From: Wenzhouxiangella limi
Lineage (GTDB): Bacteria; Pseudomonadota; Gammaproteobacteria; Xanthomonadales; Wenzhouxiangellaceae
Assembly (NCBI RefSeq): GCF_010499265.1
Contig: NZ_JAAGSC010000043.1
Location: 315,493-379,492 of the forward strand
DNA: 64,000 bases
Direction of reading: 5' to 3'
Program-made: the position numbers and the translations under genes
In this document: in pieces, positions 9,311 through 19,527 of the stretch
How positions within the stretch are numbered: the stretch's first letter is position 1
Layout of the letters: the number at the start of each line of letters is the position of its first letter
The notes under the pieces: model-generated
Seen by the model: only the letters and a program-made list of their open reading frames with translations
The model's database searches: none
What the model was told of the DNA's origin: nothing

Positions 9311-10330
9311 ATGACATCCCGCAAAGACGGCTATCGCGTTGCCGTGGTTGGCGCCACCGGCGCGGTCGGCGAAACCATGCTCGAGATTCTGGCCGAGCGC
9401 AAATTTCCGATCAGCGAGATCGCGGCGCTGGCCAGCAGTCGGTCGGTGGGTCGGGAGGTCAGCTTCGGTCGCAAGTCACTGATCGTCGACGACCTGGCGA
9501 CGTTCGATTTTTCCGGCTGGGACTTCGCGCTGTTTTCGGCCGGCGGTTCGGTGTCGGCCGAGCATGCCCCGCGCGCGGCCAAAGCCGGCTGCACGGTCAT
9601 CGACAACACCTCGCATTTTCGCCTCGATCCGGCCGTGCCCTTGGTGGTGCCTGAGGTCAACGGCGCGGTGCTGGATGATTTCTCCGGCGGCGGCATCATC
9701 GCCAATCCCAACTGCTCGACCATCCAGATGCTGGTCGCCGTGGCGCCCATTTACCGCCGCTACGGCATTCGCCGGATCAATGTCGCAACCTATCAGTCGG
9801 TTTCCGGGGCCGGCAAAAGCGCCATGGAAGAGCTCGGTCGGCAGAGCGCGGATCGTTTCAATTTTCGCGACCCCGAGCCCAAGGCCTTCGCGGCGCCGAT
9901 CGCTTTCAACGTGATCGCCGAAATCGACGTCATCGAAGACAATGGCTACACCAAAGAAGAAATGAAGATGCACAACGAGACCCGCCGCATCTTCGATGAC
10001 GCCGACATCGCGGTCAACGCCACCGCCGTGCGGGTGCCGGTCTTCGTCGGCCACGGTGAGGCCGTGCACCTGGAAACGCGCGATCCCTTTAAGCTCGATG
10101 AGGTGCGCCAGATCCTGGCCGACGCGCCGGGCCTGCAGCTGGCCGACGTGCCTGAACGGATCACACCACTGACCCACGCGGCCGGGAAGAACGGGGTTTT
10201 CGTCGGACGCGTTCGGCGCGACCTGTCGCATCCGCAGGGCCTGGATCTGTGGGTGGTGGCCGACAACGTGCGCAAGGGCGCCGCGCTGAACGCAGTTCAG
10301 ATTGCCGAGTACCTCGCCGGGCGGTCCTGA
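9311..10330 (+). CDS. asd: Aspartate-semialdehyde dehydrogenase
   Basis: A 339-residue NADP-dependent enzyme reducing beta-aspartyl phosphate to aspartate semialdehyde, the branch point to lysine/diaminopimelate, threonine and methionine. The N-terminal Rossmann motif VVGATGAVGETML is followed by the active-site segment ANPNCSTIQM with the catalytic cysteine near residue 135. The Cys distinguishes it from the Usg-1 paralogues, which lack it. Start ATG at 9311 with AAGGAAC upstream. A 119-base spacer separates it from aroC; it contains small palindromic runs but no clear terminator. The adjacency asd-fimV-truA is widespread in gammaproteobacteria. Confidence 0.95.
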   Translation: MTSRKDGYRVAVVGATGAVGETMLEILAERKFPISEIAALASSRSVGREVSFGRKSLIVDDLATFDFSGWDFALFSAGGSVSAEHAPRAAKAGCTVIDNTSHFRLDPAVPLVVPEVNGAVLDDFSGGGIIANPNCSTIQMLVAVAPIYRRYGIRRINVATYQSVSGAGKSAMEELGRQSADRFNFRDPEPKAFAAPIAFNVIAEIDVIEDNGYTKEEMKMHNETRRIFDDADIAVNATAVRVPVFVGHGEAVHLETRDPFKLDEVRQILADAPGLQLADVPERITPLTHAAGKNGVFVGRVRRDLSHPQGLDLWVVADNVRKGAALNAVQIAEYLAGRS

Positions 10331-10380
10331 ATCGGCCGTGAAGCACAGCGCAGCTTGCTCTGCGCCGGCATTGGCAGGAT

Positions 10381-10389
10381 TGCTATACT
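10381..10389 (+). promoter_or_regulatory. Extended -10 promoter element upstream of fimV
   Basis: TGCTATACT: a TATACT -10 hexamer preceded by TGN, 43 bases before the fimV ATG. There is no good -35 at 16-18 bases, as often happens with extended -10 promoters. It would give a leader of about 35 bases. Confidence 0.4.
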
Positions 10390-10432
10390 CGGAGCTATTC
10401 GAGGCTGGTCTGCAGACGAGGGTTAACGCACC

Positions 10433-12904
10433 ATGAGCATTGCCACCGCAAATCGGAGCGCCCCCGTCCTGCTGGTCGCCACCCTTTTCCTCTGCCAGAC
10501 GGCGGTTGCCAGTCTCGGGCTGGGAGAGGGCCGAGTGGAGTCGTTCCTGGGACAGAGTCTCGACGTGCGCATCGCGCTGGTGCAGGCCGGCGATACCAGC
10601 CTGGATTCGCTGAAAGTCTCGGTGGCTTCTTCGGAAGACCATGCCCGCCTGGGGGTGCCCTCCGAGGCGCTGGCCCTTGATTTGAGCGCCACTCTTGACC
10701 TCAGTGCGGACCCGCCGGTCATTCGCCTGCGCTCCAGTCGACCGGTAACCGACCCGTTCGTCCAGGTGCTGATCAACGCACGCTGGGACAGCGGACGCAT
10801 GCTGCGCGAATACACCCTGTTTATCGATCCCCCGGCCGTTCCGGTTGCTCCGCCGATCCGCCGCTCGGAAGATCGGCAGCCGGCGCAGGCCGAGGCGCCA
10901 TCGGATCCAGCGTCGGCGCCACCATCTGTTGCCGACGGCGAGCCCCTGTCGGAGCCGGAGCCGGAACCGCAAATCGAGCCGCAGCCACAGGCGCCAGCGC
11001 CCTCCGAAGCGCAGGAAGCGGCAGGTTCTGCGGTGGTCGTCGAGCGCGGAGACACGCTCTGGTCAATCGCGGCCGACTGGCGACCGGATGCGAGCGTGAG
11101 CATGAATCAGGCCATGCTGGCCATCTTTGACCGCAATCCCGAGGCTTTTATCGGTAGCAACGTCAACAGGCTGCGCCGGGGTGCGCGGCTGAACCTGCCG
11201 GGCGCCGAAGATGCGCGGGCGATCCCGGCCGCCGAAGCGGCACGGCGTTTTCGTGAACAGATCCAGGCCTGGGAGGCCGGACAAACGCCCCCGGTTGCAG
11301 AGTCGCCCGAACCGGTCGAGGAGGTTGCGCCGGAGCCGAGTGCCCCCGAGGCCGATTCGGCGCCCACCGAGCCGGAATCCGCCGTGCCTGAGGTCGCTGA
11401 ATCGGAAGAAACCCTCGAAGCCGAGCCCGAATCGCAGCCGCGCCTGGAGCTGGCTCCACCGGAAGAGGACCTGGTTGCCGAGACGGCGGCGATTGATGTC
11501 GAGCGTCAGCGCCTGAGCGGGCAGCTTTCCGAACTGGAGACGGAAATCGAGGTAGAGGGTCTGCAAAGCGCGGAAACCGACGCGCTGGTCGATCAGATCC
11601 GCCAGGGCATCGATTCGGCCGATGCCGGCGGCATGATGGTTGCCAGCGAAGACCTGGCAACGCTGGAAGAGCAGCTGCGTGAGGCGCGTGAGGCGCGTGA
11701 AGCGCGCGAGGCGGAGCAGCGTGCCGCCCAGGCGGTCCAGCCACCCGTGGAGCCTCCGGCAGCCGTGGCGCCAGGGCCGCTGGCGACCGCGCCGGCATCC
11801 TTTTTCGAGCGCTGGCTGTGGCCGCTGGTTGCGGTTGGCCTCGTTCTGTTGCTGATCGTGCTGTTTGTGCTTGTCCGAAGACGGGCAGGACGGTCCGATG
11901 AGGCGCAGGCGCTTGAAGAGCAGGGCGATGCAGCCGCGGCGGACAAATCCGAGACATCAGCTGCAGCCGCCTCGCCGGTCGGGCCGGAGGCCGAAACGAC
12001 ACCGGATTCGTCTGATCGGGCCGACGACGACCAGGGCGCACAAGCAGCGGCATTGATGGGTATTCTCAGCCGCCAGGATGAGGACGACGAAGCGGCTGAG
12101 CCAGCGCCCGCAAAAACGGAGGCCGCGTCCGGAGATGACTGGGGCGGCCGCCGCGATGAGGAGGCGGAAGACGATGAGACGCCGGATCTGGCGCGCCTGT
12201 CCAATCGCCTTGATCCAGAGGAAAGGGACCGACCCGAGTCCTCGCCGAGCGGGTCCGAGTCAGTGGCGCTGGAAGACGAGGAAGTCGAAACGCTGTTTAC
12301 CGCCGACGATCCGGCTGGCATGCCCACCGAAGCTCCCGAACAGGAAGAAGCCGGCCCGCTGACGCTGGATTTCGATCTCCCGGAGACCGAGCTTGACGAG
12401 GAGGGCGAGCCGAGCGGGAAGGAGCCGTCGGATGCCACCTCTGGCGGGGCCGACGCGGAGGTAGAACCCGAACCGGAATCGACTTTCGAGTGGACAGTTC
12501 AAGACGATGCCTCCCCCACCGAGGCGGAGGCTTCTGAACGCTTGGAAGACAGCAGCCTGGAATCCAGCCCCGTCGGCAGTGCTCCGGAACCCACGGCATC
12601 TCCGACAGAGGCCGAAAACCTCGACGGGTTTGCCCTGGAAGAGGACGACGAGGCGGCTGATGCAGCGGACGAGGACAGAGTCGAGGCGCAAGCCGATGCT
12701 GCGGCCGGCGAAGAGCCTTCCGAGCCCGCCGAGCCGCCCGCTGTCCTTGGCGACGAGGACGCGGAGGTCAAGCTGGATCTGGCACGGGCCTATATTTCGA
12801 TGGAAGACCCGGATTCGGCGCGCACGTTGCTCGAAGAGATCATCAGCGACGGTTCACCGGTCCATCAGGAGCAGGCGCAAAAATTGCTGGACTCGCTCCA
12901 ATAA
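10433..12904 (+). CDS. fimV: FimV-family polar scaffold / peptidoglycan-binding protein
   Basis: An 823-residue bitopic inner-membrane protein. A signal peptide (about 1-26, ending TAVA) precedes the FimV N-terminal domain (SLGLGEGRVESFLGQSLDV). A LysM domain at about 200-257 (VVVERGDTLWSIA) binds peptidoglycan, and an acidic Pro/Glu-rich region leads to a coiled coil (REAREAREAREAEQ, about residues 418-430). One transmembrane helix lies at about 460-480, followed by a long acidic cytoplasmic region. The conserved C-terminal FimV domain (AEVKLDLARAYISMEDPDSA) ends the protein. In Pseudomonas and relatives FimV organises type IV pili, polar cAMP signalling and type II secretion. It is the first gene of a co-directional run continuing into truA four bases downstream. 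Confidence 0.93.
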   Translation: MSIATANRSAPVLLVATLFLCQTAVASLGLGEGRVESFLGQSLDVRIALVQAGDTSLDSLKVSVASSEDHARLGVPSEALALDLSATLDLSADPPVIRLRSSRPVTDPFVQVLINARWDSGRMLREYTLFIDPPAVPVAPPIRRSEDRQPAQAEAPSDPASAPPSVADGEPLSEPEPEPQIEPQPQAPAPSEAQEAAGSAVVVERGDTLWSIAADWRPDASVSMNQAMLAIFDRNPEAFIGSNVNRLRRGARLNLPGAEDARAIPAAEAARRFREQIQAWEAGQTPPVAESPEPVEEVAPEPSAPEADSAPTEPESAVPEVAESEETLEAEPESQPRLELAPPEEDLVAETAAIDVERQRLSGQLSELETEIEVEGLQSAETDALVDQIRQGIDSADAGGMMVASEDLATLEEQLREAREAREAREAEQRAAQAVQPPVEPPAAVAPGPLATAPASFFERWLWPLVAVGLVLLLIVLFVLVRRRAGRSDEAQALEEQGDAAAADKSETSAAAASPVGPEAETTPDSSDRADDDQGAQAAALMGILSRQDEDDEAAEPAPAKTEAASGDDWGGRRDEEAEDDETPDLARLSNRLDPEERDRPESSPSGSESVALEDEEVETLFTADDPAGMPTEAPEQEEAGPLTLDFDLPETELDEEGEPSGKEPSDATSGGADAEVEPEPESTFEWTVQDDASPTEAEASERLEDSSLESSPVGSAPEPTASPTEAENLDGFALEEDDEAADAADEDRVEAQADAAAGEEPSEPAEPPAVLGDEDAEVKLDLARAYISMEDPDSARTLLEEIISDGSPVHQEQAQKLLDSLQ

Positions 12905-12908
12905 GCAC

Positions 12909-13688
12909 ATGCGGTTGGCTGCCGGTGTGGAATATGACGGCAGCGGGTTTTTCGGCTGGCAGCGCCAGCGCCAGTCCCCGACTGTGCAGGCCTGCCTGGA
13001 GCATGCGCTGAGCCAGGTCGCCAACCACCCGCTCCAGGTCCATTGTGCTGGTCGCACCGATACCGGGGTACACGCGCACTGCCAGGTTGTGCATTTCGAC
13101 ACCCGGGCCGAACGCGACGAGCGTTCCTGGGTGCTGGGCACCAACAGCCACCTGCCCGATGGTATTTCAGTCCTTTGGGTGCGGCCCGTGCCAGATGATT
13201 TCCACGCGCGTTTTTCGGCGCGGCGCAGGCGCTACCGCTATCGCATTCTCAACCGATGGGTGCGCCCGGCGATCGATCGCTGCCGGGTGGCCTGGGTTCG
13301 GCATCCTCTGGACGCCGCGGCCATGGACGAGGCGGCCGGCTTGCTGCAAGGGGAACACGATTTTTCCAGTTTCCGAGCCGTGGGATGTCAGGCCCGCTCG
13401 CCGGTTCGCAGCGTGTACTCGGCCAGCGTGGTCCGGCATGGTTCGGAGCTGTGGTTCGACATCGAGGCCAATGCCTTCGTTTACCATATGGTTCGGAACG
13501 TCGCGGGCTCGCTGATCGCCGTGGGTCGTCGACAGCAACCCGCGGGATGGATTGGCGAACTGCTTGATGCCTGTGACCGCACCGCGGCCGGCATTACCGC
13601 ACCGGCCGCCGGACTTTATTTCGTTGCCCCCAGCTACCCGGATTTTCCCAAGTTGCCGACCCACGAGGAAATCGGTTTTTCTTCATGA
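12909..13688 (+). CDS. truA: tRNA pseudouridine(38-40) synthase
   Basis: A 259-residue enzyme converting U38-U40 of the tRNA anticodon stem-loop to pseudouridine. The catalytic aspartate is Asp51 in CAGRTDTGVHA, and the substrate-binding segment RYRYRILNR and C-terminal VYHMVRNVAGSL are typical. The start is the ATG at 12909, four bases after the fimV stop; longer in-frame readings run back through fimV and are rejected. It overlaps trpF by four bases (ATGA), so coupling is likely. This fimV/usg-truA-trp/accD order is the common gammaproteobacterial one. Confidence 0.96.
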   Translation: MRLAAGVEYDGSGFFGWQRQRQSPTVQACLEHALSQVANHPLQVHCAGRTDTGVHAHCQVVHFDTRAERDERSWVLGTNSHLPDGISVLWVRPVPDDFHARFSARRRRYRYRILNRWVRPAIDRCRVAWVRHPLDAAAMDEAAGLLQGEHDFSSFRAVGCQARSPVRSVYSASVVRHGSELWFDIEANAFVYHMVRNVAGSLIAVGRRQQPAGWIGELLDACDRTAAGITAPAAGLYFVAPSYPDFPKLPTHEEIGFSS

Positions 13689-14290
13689 CCCGAGTCAAGA
13701 TTTGCGGCATCACCTCACCCGAAGACGCGGTGGCCGCCGCGGCCGCCGGCGCCGACGCGATCGGCCTGGTGTTCGTGCAGGCGAGTCGGCGCTGCGTGAG
13801 TCTCGAACAGGCCCGGGCCATCTGCCGGGCGCTGCCACCGTTCGTTACGCGGGTGGGACTGTTCGTGGACGCCCCGCCGGCGCAGGTCGAAGAAGTTTTG
13901 CGACAGGTACCGCTTGACTGCCTGCAGTTTCACGGCAGCGAGTCATCGCAGTACTGCCTGAGCTTCGGCCGTCCCTGGTTCAAGGCGGTGGCCATGGGCG
14001 GCGACGAGGCGCCGGACTGGCAGTCTTTCGCCGCTGCCGACGCCTTGCTGCTGGATTCACACGGCGGAGGCAAGCTGGGTGGGTCGGGAAAGACGTTTGA
14101 CTGGGAGCGGGTGCCTGCCCTCGGGCAACCGTGGATCCTGGCCGGCGGCCTGAATCCCGGCAATGTCGGCGAGGCTTGTCGCCGCCTGCGGCCCGATGCA
14201 GTGGATGTATCCAGCGGGGTGGAGATTGGGCCCGGAATCAAGGATCATACAGCGATGAATGAATTCATCAAGGCAGTCAGACATGCTTGA
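13685..14290 (+). CDS. trpF: Phosphoribosylanthranilate isomerase
   Basis: A 201-residue single-domain TIM barrel performing the Amadori rearrangement of N-(5-phosphoribosyl)anthranilate to CdRP in tryptophan synthesis. The catalytic Cys is in VKICGIT near the N-terminus, the catalytic Asp is in the VGLFVD strand, and the phosphate-binding loops [10 protein letters not shown] and DVSSGVE end the protein. It is separate from TrpC, unlike the E. coli TrpC-TrpF fusion and as in pseudomonads and xanthomonads. Its start overlaps truA by four bases and its end overlaps trpB by eight. trpC, D, E and G are not in the window. Confidence 0.96.
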   Translation: MTRVKICGITSPEDAVAAAAAGADAIGLVFVQASRRCVSLEQARAICRALPPFVTRVGLFVDAPPAQVEEVLRQVPLDCLQFHGSESSQYCLSFGRPWFKAVAMGGDEAPDWQSFAAADALLLDSHGGGKLGGSGKTFDWERVPALGQPWILAGGLNPGNVGEACRRLRPDAVDVSSGVEIGPGIKDHTAMNEFIKAVRHA

Positions 14291-15506
14291 AGCTCTGCAG
14301 CGAACGTCTCCGGAAACCCAGGTGCCCGATGATTCGGGGCATTTCGGGATTTTTGGCGGTAAATTCGTATCCGAAACGCTGATGCCGGCGCTGGAAGAAC
14401 TTGACGAGGCCTGGCGCCATCACCTCAAGGATCCGGATTTTCTGGCCGAGCTGGACCGCGATCTGACCCATTTCGTCGGTCGACCCTCGCCGCTGTATTT
14501 CGCCGAAAACCTGACCCGGCAGGTCGGCGGGGCGCGCATTCTGCTCAAGCGCGAAGACCTTAACCACACCGGCGCCCACAAGATCAACAATACGGTCGGG
14601 CAGGGACTGCTGGCGCGGGCGATGGGCAAGCGGCGTGTGATTGCCGAGACCGGGGCCGGTCAGCACGGCGTTGCCTCGGCCACCGTAGCGGCCCGGTTGG
14701 GCATGCAGTGTGTGGTCTACATGGGTGCCGAAGACGTGCGCCGGCAGTCGGTCAACGTGTTTCGCATGAAGCTGCTGGGCGCTGAGGTCGTGAGCGTGGA
14801 GGCCGGCTCGCGCACGCTCAAAGATGCGCTCAACGAGGCCATGCGCGACTGGGTCACCAACGTCGACGACACCTTTTACATTCTCGGTACGGTGGCCGGT
14901 CCACATCCGTACCCGGCGATGGTGCGAGATTTCAATGCCGTGGTCGGTCGCGAGGCGCGCGCCCAGATGCTCGCCGAGTACGGTCGCTTGCCCGATGCGC
15001 TGGTTGCCTGCGTCGGCGGCGGATCGAATGCGATCGGTCTGTTCCATCCCTTTGTCAACGACTGCCAGGTGGCCATGTACGGCGTCGAGGCGGCGGGAAG
15101 AGGGCTGGTGGGGCTGGATCACGCCGCCAGCCTGTGCGCCGGTCGGGTCGGGGTTCTGCACGGCAGCCGAACCTACCTGCTCGACGATGATGCCGGGCAG
15201 ATTCGCGAGACCCATTCGGTCTCCGCCGGCCTGGACTACCCCGGCGTCGGTCCGGAGCACGCCTGGCTCAAGGACACGGGTCGAGCGCAGTACGTCGGGA
15301 TCGATGACCGCGAGGCGATGAAGGCGTTCCATGCCCTGACCCGCAGCGAGGGCATCATGCCGGCTCTGGAGACAGCCCATGCAGTTGCATACGGCATGCG
15401 GCTGGCCGCCGAGCGGCCGCGTGACGAACTGATCCTGATCAACCTGTCCGGGCGCGGCGACAAGGACATCAACACCGTGGCCGAAATCGAAGGAATCGAG
15501 TTTTGA
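14283..15506 (+). CDS. trpB: Tryptophan synthase beta chain
   Basis: A 407-residue PLP enzyme condensing indole with serine. The PLP lysine is Lys100 in HTGAHKINN, the phosphate-binding loop is [10 protein letters not shown], and LSGRGDKD lies at the C-terminus. The N-terminal segment [19 protein letters not shown] is diagnostic. ATG at 14283 is preferred over 14259, because the latter would add residues outside the family alignment and overlap trpF further; AAGGCAG upstream can act as ribosome-binding site. It works in an alpha2-beta2 complex with the next gene product, to which indole is channelled. Confidence 0.97.
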   Translation: MLEALQRTSPETQVPDDSGHFGIFGGKFVSETLMPALEELDEAWRHHLKDPDFLAELDRDLTHFVGRPSPLYFAENLTRQVGGARILLKREDLNHTGAHKINNTVGQGLLARAMGKRRVIAETGAGQHGVASATVAARLGMQCVVYMGAEDVRRQSVNVFRMKLLGAEVVSVEAGSRTLKDALNEAMRDWVTNVDDTFYILGTVAGPHPYPAMVRDFNAVVGREARAQMLAEYGRLPDALVACVGGGSNAIGLFHPFVNDCQVAMYGVEAAGRGLVGLDHAASLCAGRVGVLHGSRTYLLDDDAGQIRETHSVSAGLDYPGVGPEHAWLKDTGRAQYVGIDDREAMKAFHALTRSEGIMPALETAHAVAYGMRLAAERPRDELILINLSGRGDKDINTVAEIEGIEF

Positions 15507-16345
15507 ATTCAGCCAATCGTATCGATCAGCGTTTTCGAGAGCTTGCGGACAGCGGCCGGACGGCTCTGATTCCCTACGTCACCGCCGGTCATCCCAGCCC
15601 AGAAGCGAGCGTGGATATTCTGCACGCGGCCGTGGCCGCGGGCGCGGACCTGCTTGAACTGGGCATGCCGTTTTCCGATGTCATGGCCGACGGCCCGGTA
15701 ATTCAAAACGCCTGTGCCCGCGCGCTGGAGCAGGGCATGAACCTGGACCGGGTGCTTGAGATGGTGGCGACCTTTCGCCAGCAAGATGCAAAAACCCCCA
15801 TCGTCCTGATGGGCTACACCAATCCGATCGAGCGACGCGGATCGGCCCGGTTTGCCGCCGAAGCGGCCGAAGCCGGTGTTGACGCGCTGCTGATCGTCGA
15901 TTGTCCGGCCGACGAGGCCGAAGAGCTCAGGTCTGATCTGGCCGAGCACGAACTGCACCAGATTTTTCTCGTCGCGCCGACGACCACGGCTCGCAGGCTG
16001 GAGCGCACCGCCACGCTCGCCGGCGGGTTCGTGTACTACGTCTCGATCAAGGGCGTGACCGGCGCGGCAAGCCTGGATCTGGACAGCCTGGCCCCGGCGG
16101 TCGGCCGAATTCGCGAAGCCATGGATCTGCCGGTGGCCGTCGGGTTCGGTATTCGGGAGCCGGAGCAGGCGGCTGCAGTGGCCCGCTGCGCCAACGGCGT
16201 AGTGATTGGCTCGGCGTTGGTGGACCGGCTGGACCGCTGTTGTTCTGCGGCCGATGCCGTTCGGGTCACGCAGCAATTCCTGGGTGCGGTACGCGCGGCC
16301 ATGGATGCCGCCACCGCCCTCGACGAAACCGCGGTCAATGCCTGA
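15503..16345 (+). CDS. trpA: Tryptophan synthase alpha chain
   Basis: A 280-residue TIM barrel cleaving indole-3-glycerol phosphate to indole and glyceraldehyde-3-phosphate. The two catalytic acids are Glu52 and Asp63 in [14 protein letters not shown], and the phosphate-binding loops [10 protein letters not shown] and GVVIGSALV are intact. The only sensible start is TTG at 15503, sharing four bases (TTGA) with the trpB stop; a rare start codon with tight coupling would keep alpha and beta subunits in balance. The C-terminus extends about ten residues past the usual end. Confidence 0.95.
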   Translation: MNSANRIDQRFRELADSGRTALIPYVTAGHPSPEASVDILHAAVAAGADLLELGMPFSDVMADGPVIQNACARALEQGMNLDRVLEMVATFRQQDAKTPIVLMGYTNPIERRGSARFAAEAAEAGVDALLIVDCPADEAEELRSDLAEHELHQIFLVAPTTTARRLERTATLAGGFVYYVSIKGVTGAASLDLDSLAPAVGRIREAMDLPVAVGFGIREPEQAAAVARCANGVVIGSALVDRLDRCCSAADAVRVTQQFLGAVRAAMDAATALDETAVNA

Positions 16346-16346
16346 G

Positions 16347-17270
16347 ATGAGCTGGTTCCAGAAATTGATGCCCGGCCGGATTCGCACCGAGGGCGGCAGC
16401 AGCCGCAGGGTGCCCGACGGGTTGTGGACCAAATGCAAGGCCTGCGACGGCGTGCTCTATCAGCCGGAACTTGAACGCAATCTGCACGTCTGCCCCAAAT
16501 GCAATCATCACATGACGCTGACCGGCCGGGCCCGTTTGCTGGCCTTCCTGGACGAAGATTCCGGCGCTGAACTGGGAACGGGCCTGGCCCCGGTTGACGC
16601 GCTGAAATTCCGCGATACGCGCAAGTACCGGGATCGTCTTGCGGCGACCCAGAAGGCGACCGGCGAAAAGGATGCGCTGGTGGTGATGCGGGGTCGCTTG
16701 CTGGATCTGGACCTGGTCGCCTGCGCGTTCGATTTCCGCTTCATGGGTGGGTCCATGGGTTCGGTCGTGGGCGAGCGCTTCGTGTGCGGTGTCAATGCCT
16801 GTCTTGCCAACGACCTGCCGCTGGTGTGTTTTTCCGCATCCGGCGGCGCGCGCATGCAGGAAGGCCTGTATTCCCTGCTGCAGATGTCGAAAACGGCGGC
16901 CGCCCTGGCGCGTATGGGTGAGCAGCGACTGCCGTATATTTCCGTGCTGACCCACCCCACCACCGGTGGCGTCTCGGCCAGCCTGGGCATGCTCGGCGAC
17001 ATCAACCTGGCCGAACCCAACGCATTGATCGGTTTTGCCGGGCCCCGGGTCATCGAGCAGACCGTGCGCGAAAAACTGCCGCCAGGTTTTCAGCGCAGCG
17101 AGTTCCTGCTGGGCAAGGGAGCCATTGACCAGATTGTCGATCGCCGTGAGCTGCGCCAGCGAATTCACCGGCTGCTTTCACTGTTGCTGGGCAATCGCCC
17201 ACCACCCGTGCAGGAAGGCGAGCTCCTGGCGCCCGACGACGATGCCGGCGAGCCGGAACCCACCGGGTAG
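16347..17270 (+). CDS. accD: Acetyl-CoA carboxylase carboxyltransferase, beta subunit
   Basis: A 307-residue subunit of the heterotetrameric carboxyltransferase forming malonyl-CoA. The N-terminal zinc ribbon has two CxxC pairs (CKACDG and CPKCNHH, residues about 28-50). The crotonase-type core carries [20 protein letters not shown] and the oxyanion segment [19 protein letters not shown]. The ATG at 16347 (MSWFQKL) matches the family N-terminus; an in-frame ATG at 16338 lies inside trpA. The C-terminus has an acidic Pro-rich tail. accD is followed ten bases later by folC, the conserved accD-folC-dedD-cvpA-purF order. Confidence 0.96.
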   Translation: MSWFQKLMPGRIRTEGGSSRRVPDGLWTKCKACDGVLYQPELERNLHVCPKCNHHMTLTGRARLLAFLDEDSGAELGTGLAPVDALKFRDTRKYRDRLAATQKATGEKDALVVMRGRLLDLDLVACAFDFRFMGGSMGSVVGERFVCGVNACLANDLPLVCFSASGGARMQEGLYSLLQMSKTAAALARMGEQRLPYISVLTHPTTGGVSASLGMLGDINLAEPNALIGFAGPRVIEQTVREKLPPGFQRSEFLLGKGAIDQIVDRRELRQRIHRLLSLLLGNRPPPVQEGELLAPDDDAGEPEPTG

Positions 17271-17279
17271 AGCGGCTGC

Positions 17280-18542
17280 TTGACTGAGCCTCTGCAGGCC
17301 TGGCTGGATCGGCTGGAACGCCGGACGCCCGAGTCGCAAATTCGTTTGGGACTGGATCGGGTGCGGGCCGTACTGAACGCTTTGCCGGAACGCCGTCCGA
17401 GGTGCCCGGTGATCACGGTGGCCGGCACCAACGGCAAGGGCTCGGTCGTGGCCATGCTCGAGGCCATCTACTGCGCGGCGGGCTACCGAACCTTCGCCTA
17501 TACCTCTCCCCACCTTTTGCATTTTGGCGAGCGGATCCGGGTCAATGCCCAGCCGACCGATCCGGCAGCCGTGGCCGAGGCTCTCGCCAGGGTCGAACGT
17601 TATCGCCAATCAACCGAGCTGACCTATTTCGAGCACGTGACCCTGGCGGCGCTGGTCGTGGCCGCCTCGGTCCGACCGGACGTGGTTTTGCTGGAAGTCG
17701 GTCTGGGGGGGCGGCTGGACGCGGTTAACGCGATCGATCCGGACGTTTCCGTGATTACCTCCATCGGTCTCGATCACGTCGAATGGCTGGGCGGAACCCG
17801 GCGCTCGATTGCGGCTGAGAAGGCCGGAATCGCGCGTCCCGGAAAACCGCTCATCGTCGGCGAGCGGCGGCCGCCGCGCGGCTGGGTGTCGGATCTGGAC
17901 GCCAGCGGCGCCGAACTGTGGCTGGCCGGGCGAGATTTTCGCTGGCGACGGGCCGGTCGATCGCTTCGGCTGAGCGCAGGTGAAGCGGTGCTGGATTTGC
18001 CGCCGCCGGCGCTGGCCGGCGCGCATCAGTGGGGCAACGCCGCCTGCGCGGTCATGGCGGCGCGCGCGCTGGCCGCTCGCCTGCCGGTTTCCGACCGCGC
18101 ACTTTGCCAGGGTCTACAGGCGGTGCAGCTGGCCGGTCGCCTGCAGTGCATCCCGGGTCAGCCCGAGATCTGGCTCGACGTCGCCCACAACGCGCAGGCC
18201 GCGCGTGTGCTTTCGGCCGCGCTAAGCGCGGAATCGAAGACGACCACGGCAGTCTTCAACGCCCTGGCTGGAAAGGATATACCTGCCATCGGTAAAACGC
18301 TTGCGGGCGATTTCGAGCGCTGGCTGGTGCCCGCCCTGCGCGGTGACCGGACCCGCGATTCGGGCGAAGTCGCCGATGCTTTGCGACATGCGCCTGTCGG
18401 GAGCGCGGTCGAAACGGTAGAATCTGTTGGCGAGGCGCTGAAGATCGCGCTGGCCGCAACACCGCCGGAGGGTCGCGTTGTGATCTTCGGCTCGTTTCGG
18501 ACCGTGGCGGAAGCCTGGCCGATGATCCAGCAACGGAATTGA
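17280..18542 (+). CDS. folC: Bifunctional dihydrofolate synthase / folylpolyglutamate synthase
   Basis: A 420-residue Mur-ligase-family enzyme adding glutamate to dihydropteroate and then gamma-linked glutamates to tetrahydrofolate. The P-loop is VAGTNGKGSV (about residue 45), followed by the omega-loop segment FAYTSPHLLHFGERI and VLLEVGLGGRLDAVN; the C-terminal domain starts near GRLQCIPG with WLDVAHNAQAAR. The start is TTG at 17280, ten bases after accD; no ATG is available without losing the conserved N-terminus. A 6-base gap separates it from the SPOR protein. Confidence 0.95.
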   Translation: MTEPLQAWLDRLERRTPESQIRLGLDRVRAVLNALPERRPRCPVITVAGTNGKGSVVAMLEAIYCAAGYRTFAYTSPHLLHFGERIRVNAQPTDPAAVAEALARVERYRQSTELTYFEHVTLAALVVAASVRPDVVLLEVGLGGRLDAVNAIDPDVSVITSIGLDHVEWLGGTRRSIAAEKAGIARPGKPLIVGERRPPRGWVSDLDASGAELWLAGRDFRWRRAGRSLRLSAGEAVLDLPPPALAGAHQWGNAACAVMAARALAARLPVSDRALCQGLQAVQLAGRLQCIPGQPEIWLDVAHNAQAARVLSAALSAESKTTTAVFNALAGKDIPAIGKTLAGDFERWLVPALRGDRTRDSGEVADALRHAPVGSAVETVESVGEALKIALAATPPEGRVVIFGSFRTVAEAWPMIQQRN

Positions 18543-18548
18543 CAGCAG

Positions 18549-19517
18549 ATGGACAAGGTGCTCAAGCAAAGACTCGTTGGCGCGGCCATTCTCATTGCCC
18601 TGGCCGTGATTTTCGTGCCCATGCTGTTTGACGGATCCGATCGGCGCGAGGGGCCGCGTGACGCCTCCATCGACCTGCCGCCACCGCCGGCCGATCGTCG
18701 CGAGGTGCGCAGGCTTCCGCTTGACCCCGGGGCGGCCTCCGAGCCGCGTCAAGCAGAGCCTGCTGACAGCCAGCCGGTGGCTGAGCCGGAAGAGATCGAT
18801 TCGCAGGAGCCTGCAGCGTACGAGTCGCCGGCCGAGTCGGCGGCGCCGGTCACCGAGCCGCCCGTACCAATGCCACAACCCGAACCAGAATCTGAGCCTG
18901 AAGCGGAGCTTGACCCCGAGCCGGAACCGGAACCGGCGCCAGAAACGCCCGAACCGACTCCCCAACCGACGCCGGAAACGACGCCCGGGCCTCAGGAAAG
19001 CGCGGCGCCGGCCGGCAGCTGGCAGGTCCAGGTGGCCAGCTTTGGTTCAGCAGCAACGGCCGAGCGCATCACCTCGCAGCTGGAGCAGCTGGGACACGCG
19101 GCAAACACCGACCTGTTGGTGCGCGGCGAGACCCGTCTGCACCGGGTATCGACCGGGCCTTATGCAGACCGCGAAGCGGCCGATCGCGCCAGGGCACAGA
19201 TCGCTGCGACCGTTGCGGGCGTCGAGCCGCTGGTGCGAGAAATACCCGGTGCTGGCGATGAAGCGTCGCCATCGCCGGCGCGCTCCGGTTTTGCCGTCCA
19301 GGTGGGTTCCTTCGCCGAGGAGTCCAACGCCGACCGCCAGATGAACCAGCTGCTTGATCGCGGTTTTGATGCTTTCATCCACGCCGATGAAACCGGCTCC
19401 CGGTCGATCTGGCGGGTGCGTGTCGGCACCGTGGCCACGCGTGAAGAGGCGTCCGCCCTGCAGCGCACGCTGCGCGAGCAGGCCGGGCTGGAAGGCCTGG
19501 TGGTCAGCCACCCGTGA
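18549..19517 (+). CDS. DedD-like SPOR-domain protein with two SPOR repeats
   Basis: A 322-residue bitopic inner-membrane protein in the dedD position of the accD-folC-dedD-cvpA-purF cluster. A short cytoplasmic N-terminus is followed by one helix (AAILIALAVIFVPMLF, about 11-27), a long Pro/Glu-rich periplasmic linker (about 60-155), and two SPOR repeats beginning SWQVQVASFGSAATA (about 156-235) and FAVQVGSFAEESNAD (about 245-320). SPOR domains bind denuded glycan strands at the septum. E. coli DedD has one SPOR domain; two in tandem is less common and may raise affinity. It starts six bases after folC. Confidence 0.88.
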   Translation: MDKVLKQRLVGAAILIALAVIFVPMLFDGSDRREGPRDASIDLPPPPADRREVRRLPLDPGAASEPRQAEPADSQPVAEPEEIDSQEPAAYESPAESAAPVTEPPVPMPQPEPESEPEAELDPEPEPEPAPETPEPTPQPTPETTPGPQESAAPAGSWQVQVASFGSAATAERITSQLEQLGHAANTDLLVRGETRLHRVSTGPYADREAADRARAQIAATVAGVEPLVREIPGAGDEASPSPARSGFAVQVGSFAEESNADRQMNQLLDRGFDAFIHADETGSRSIWRVRVGTVATREEASALQRTLREQAGLEGLVVSHP

Positions 19518-19527
19518 CGCGATTGCC

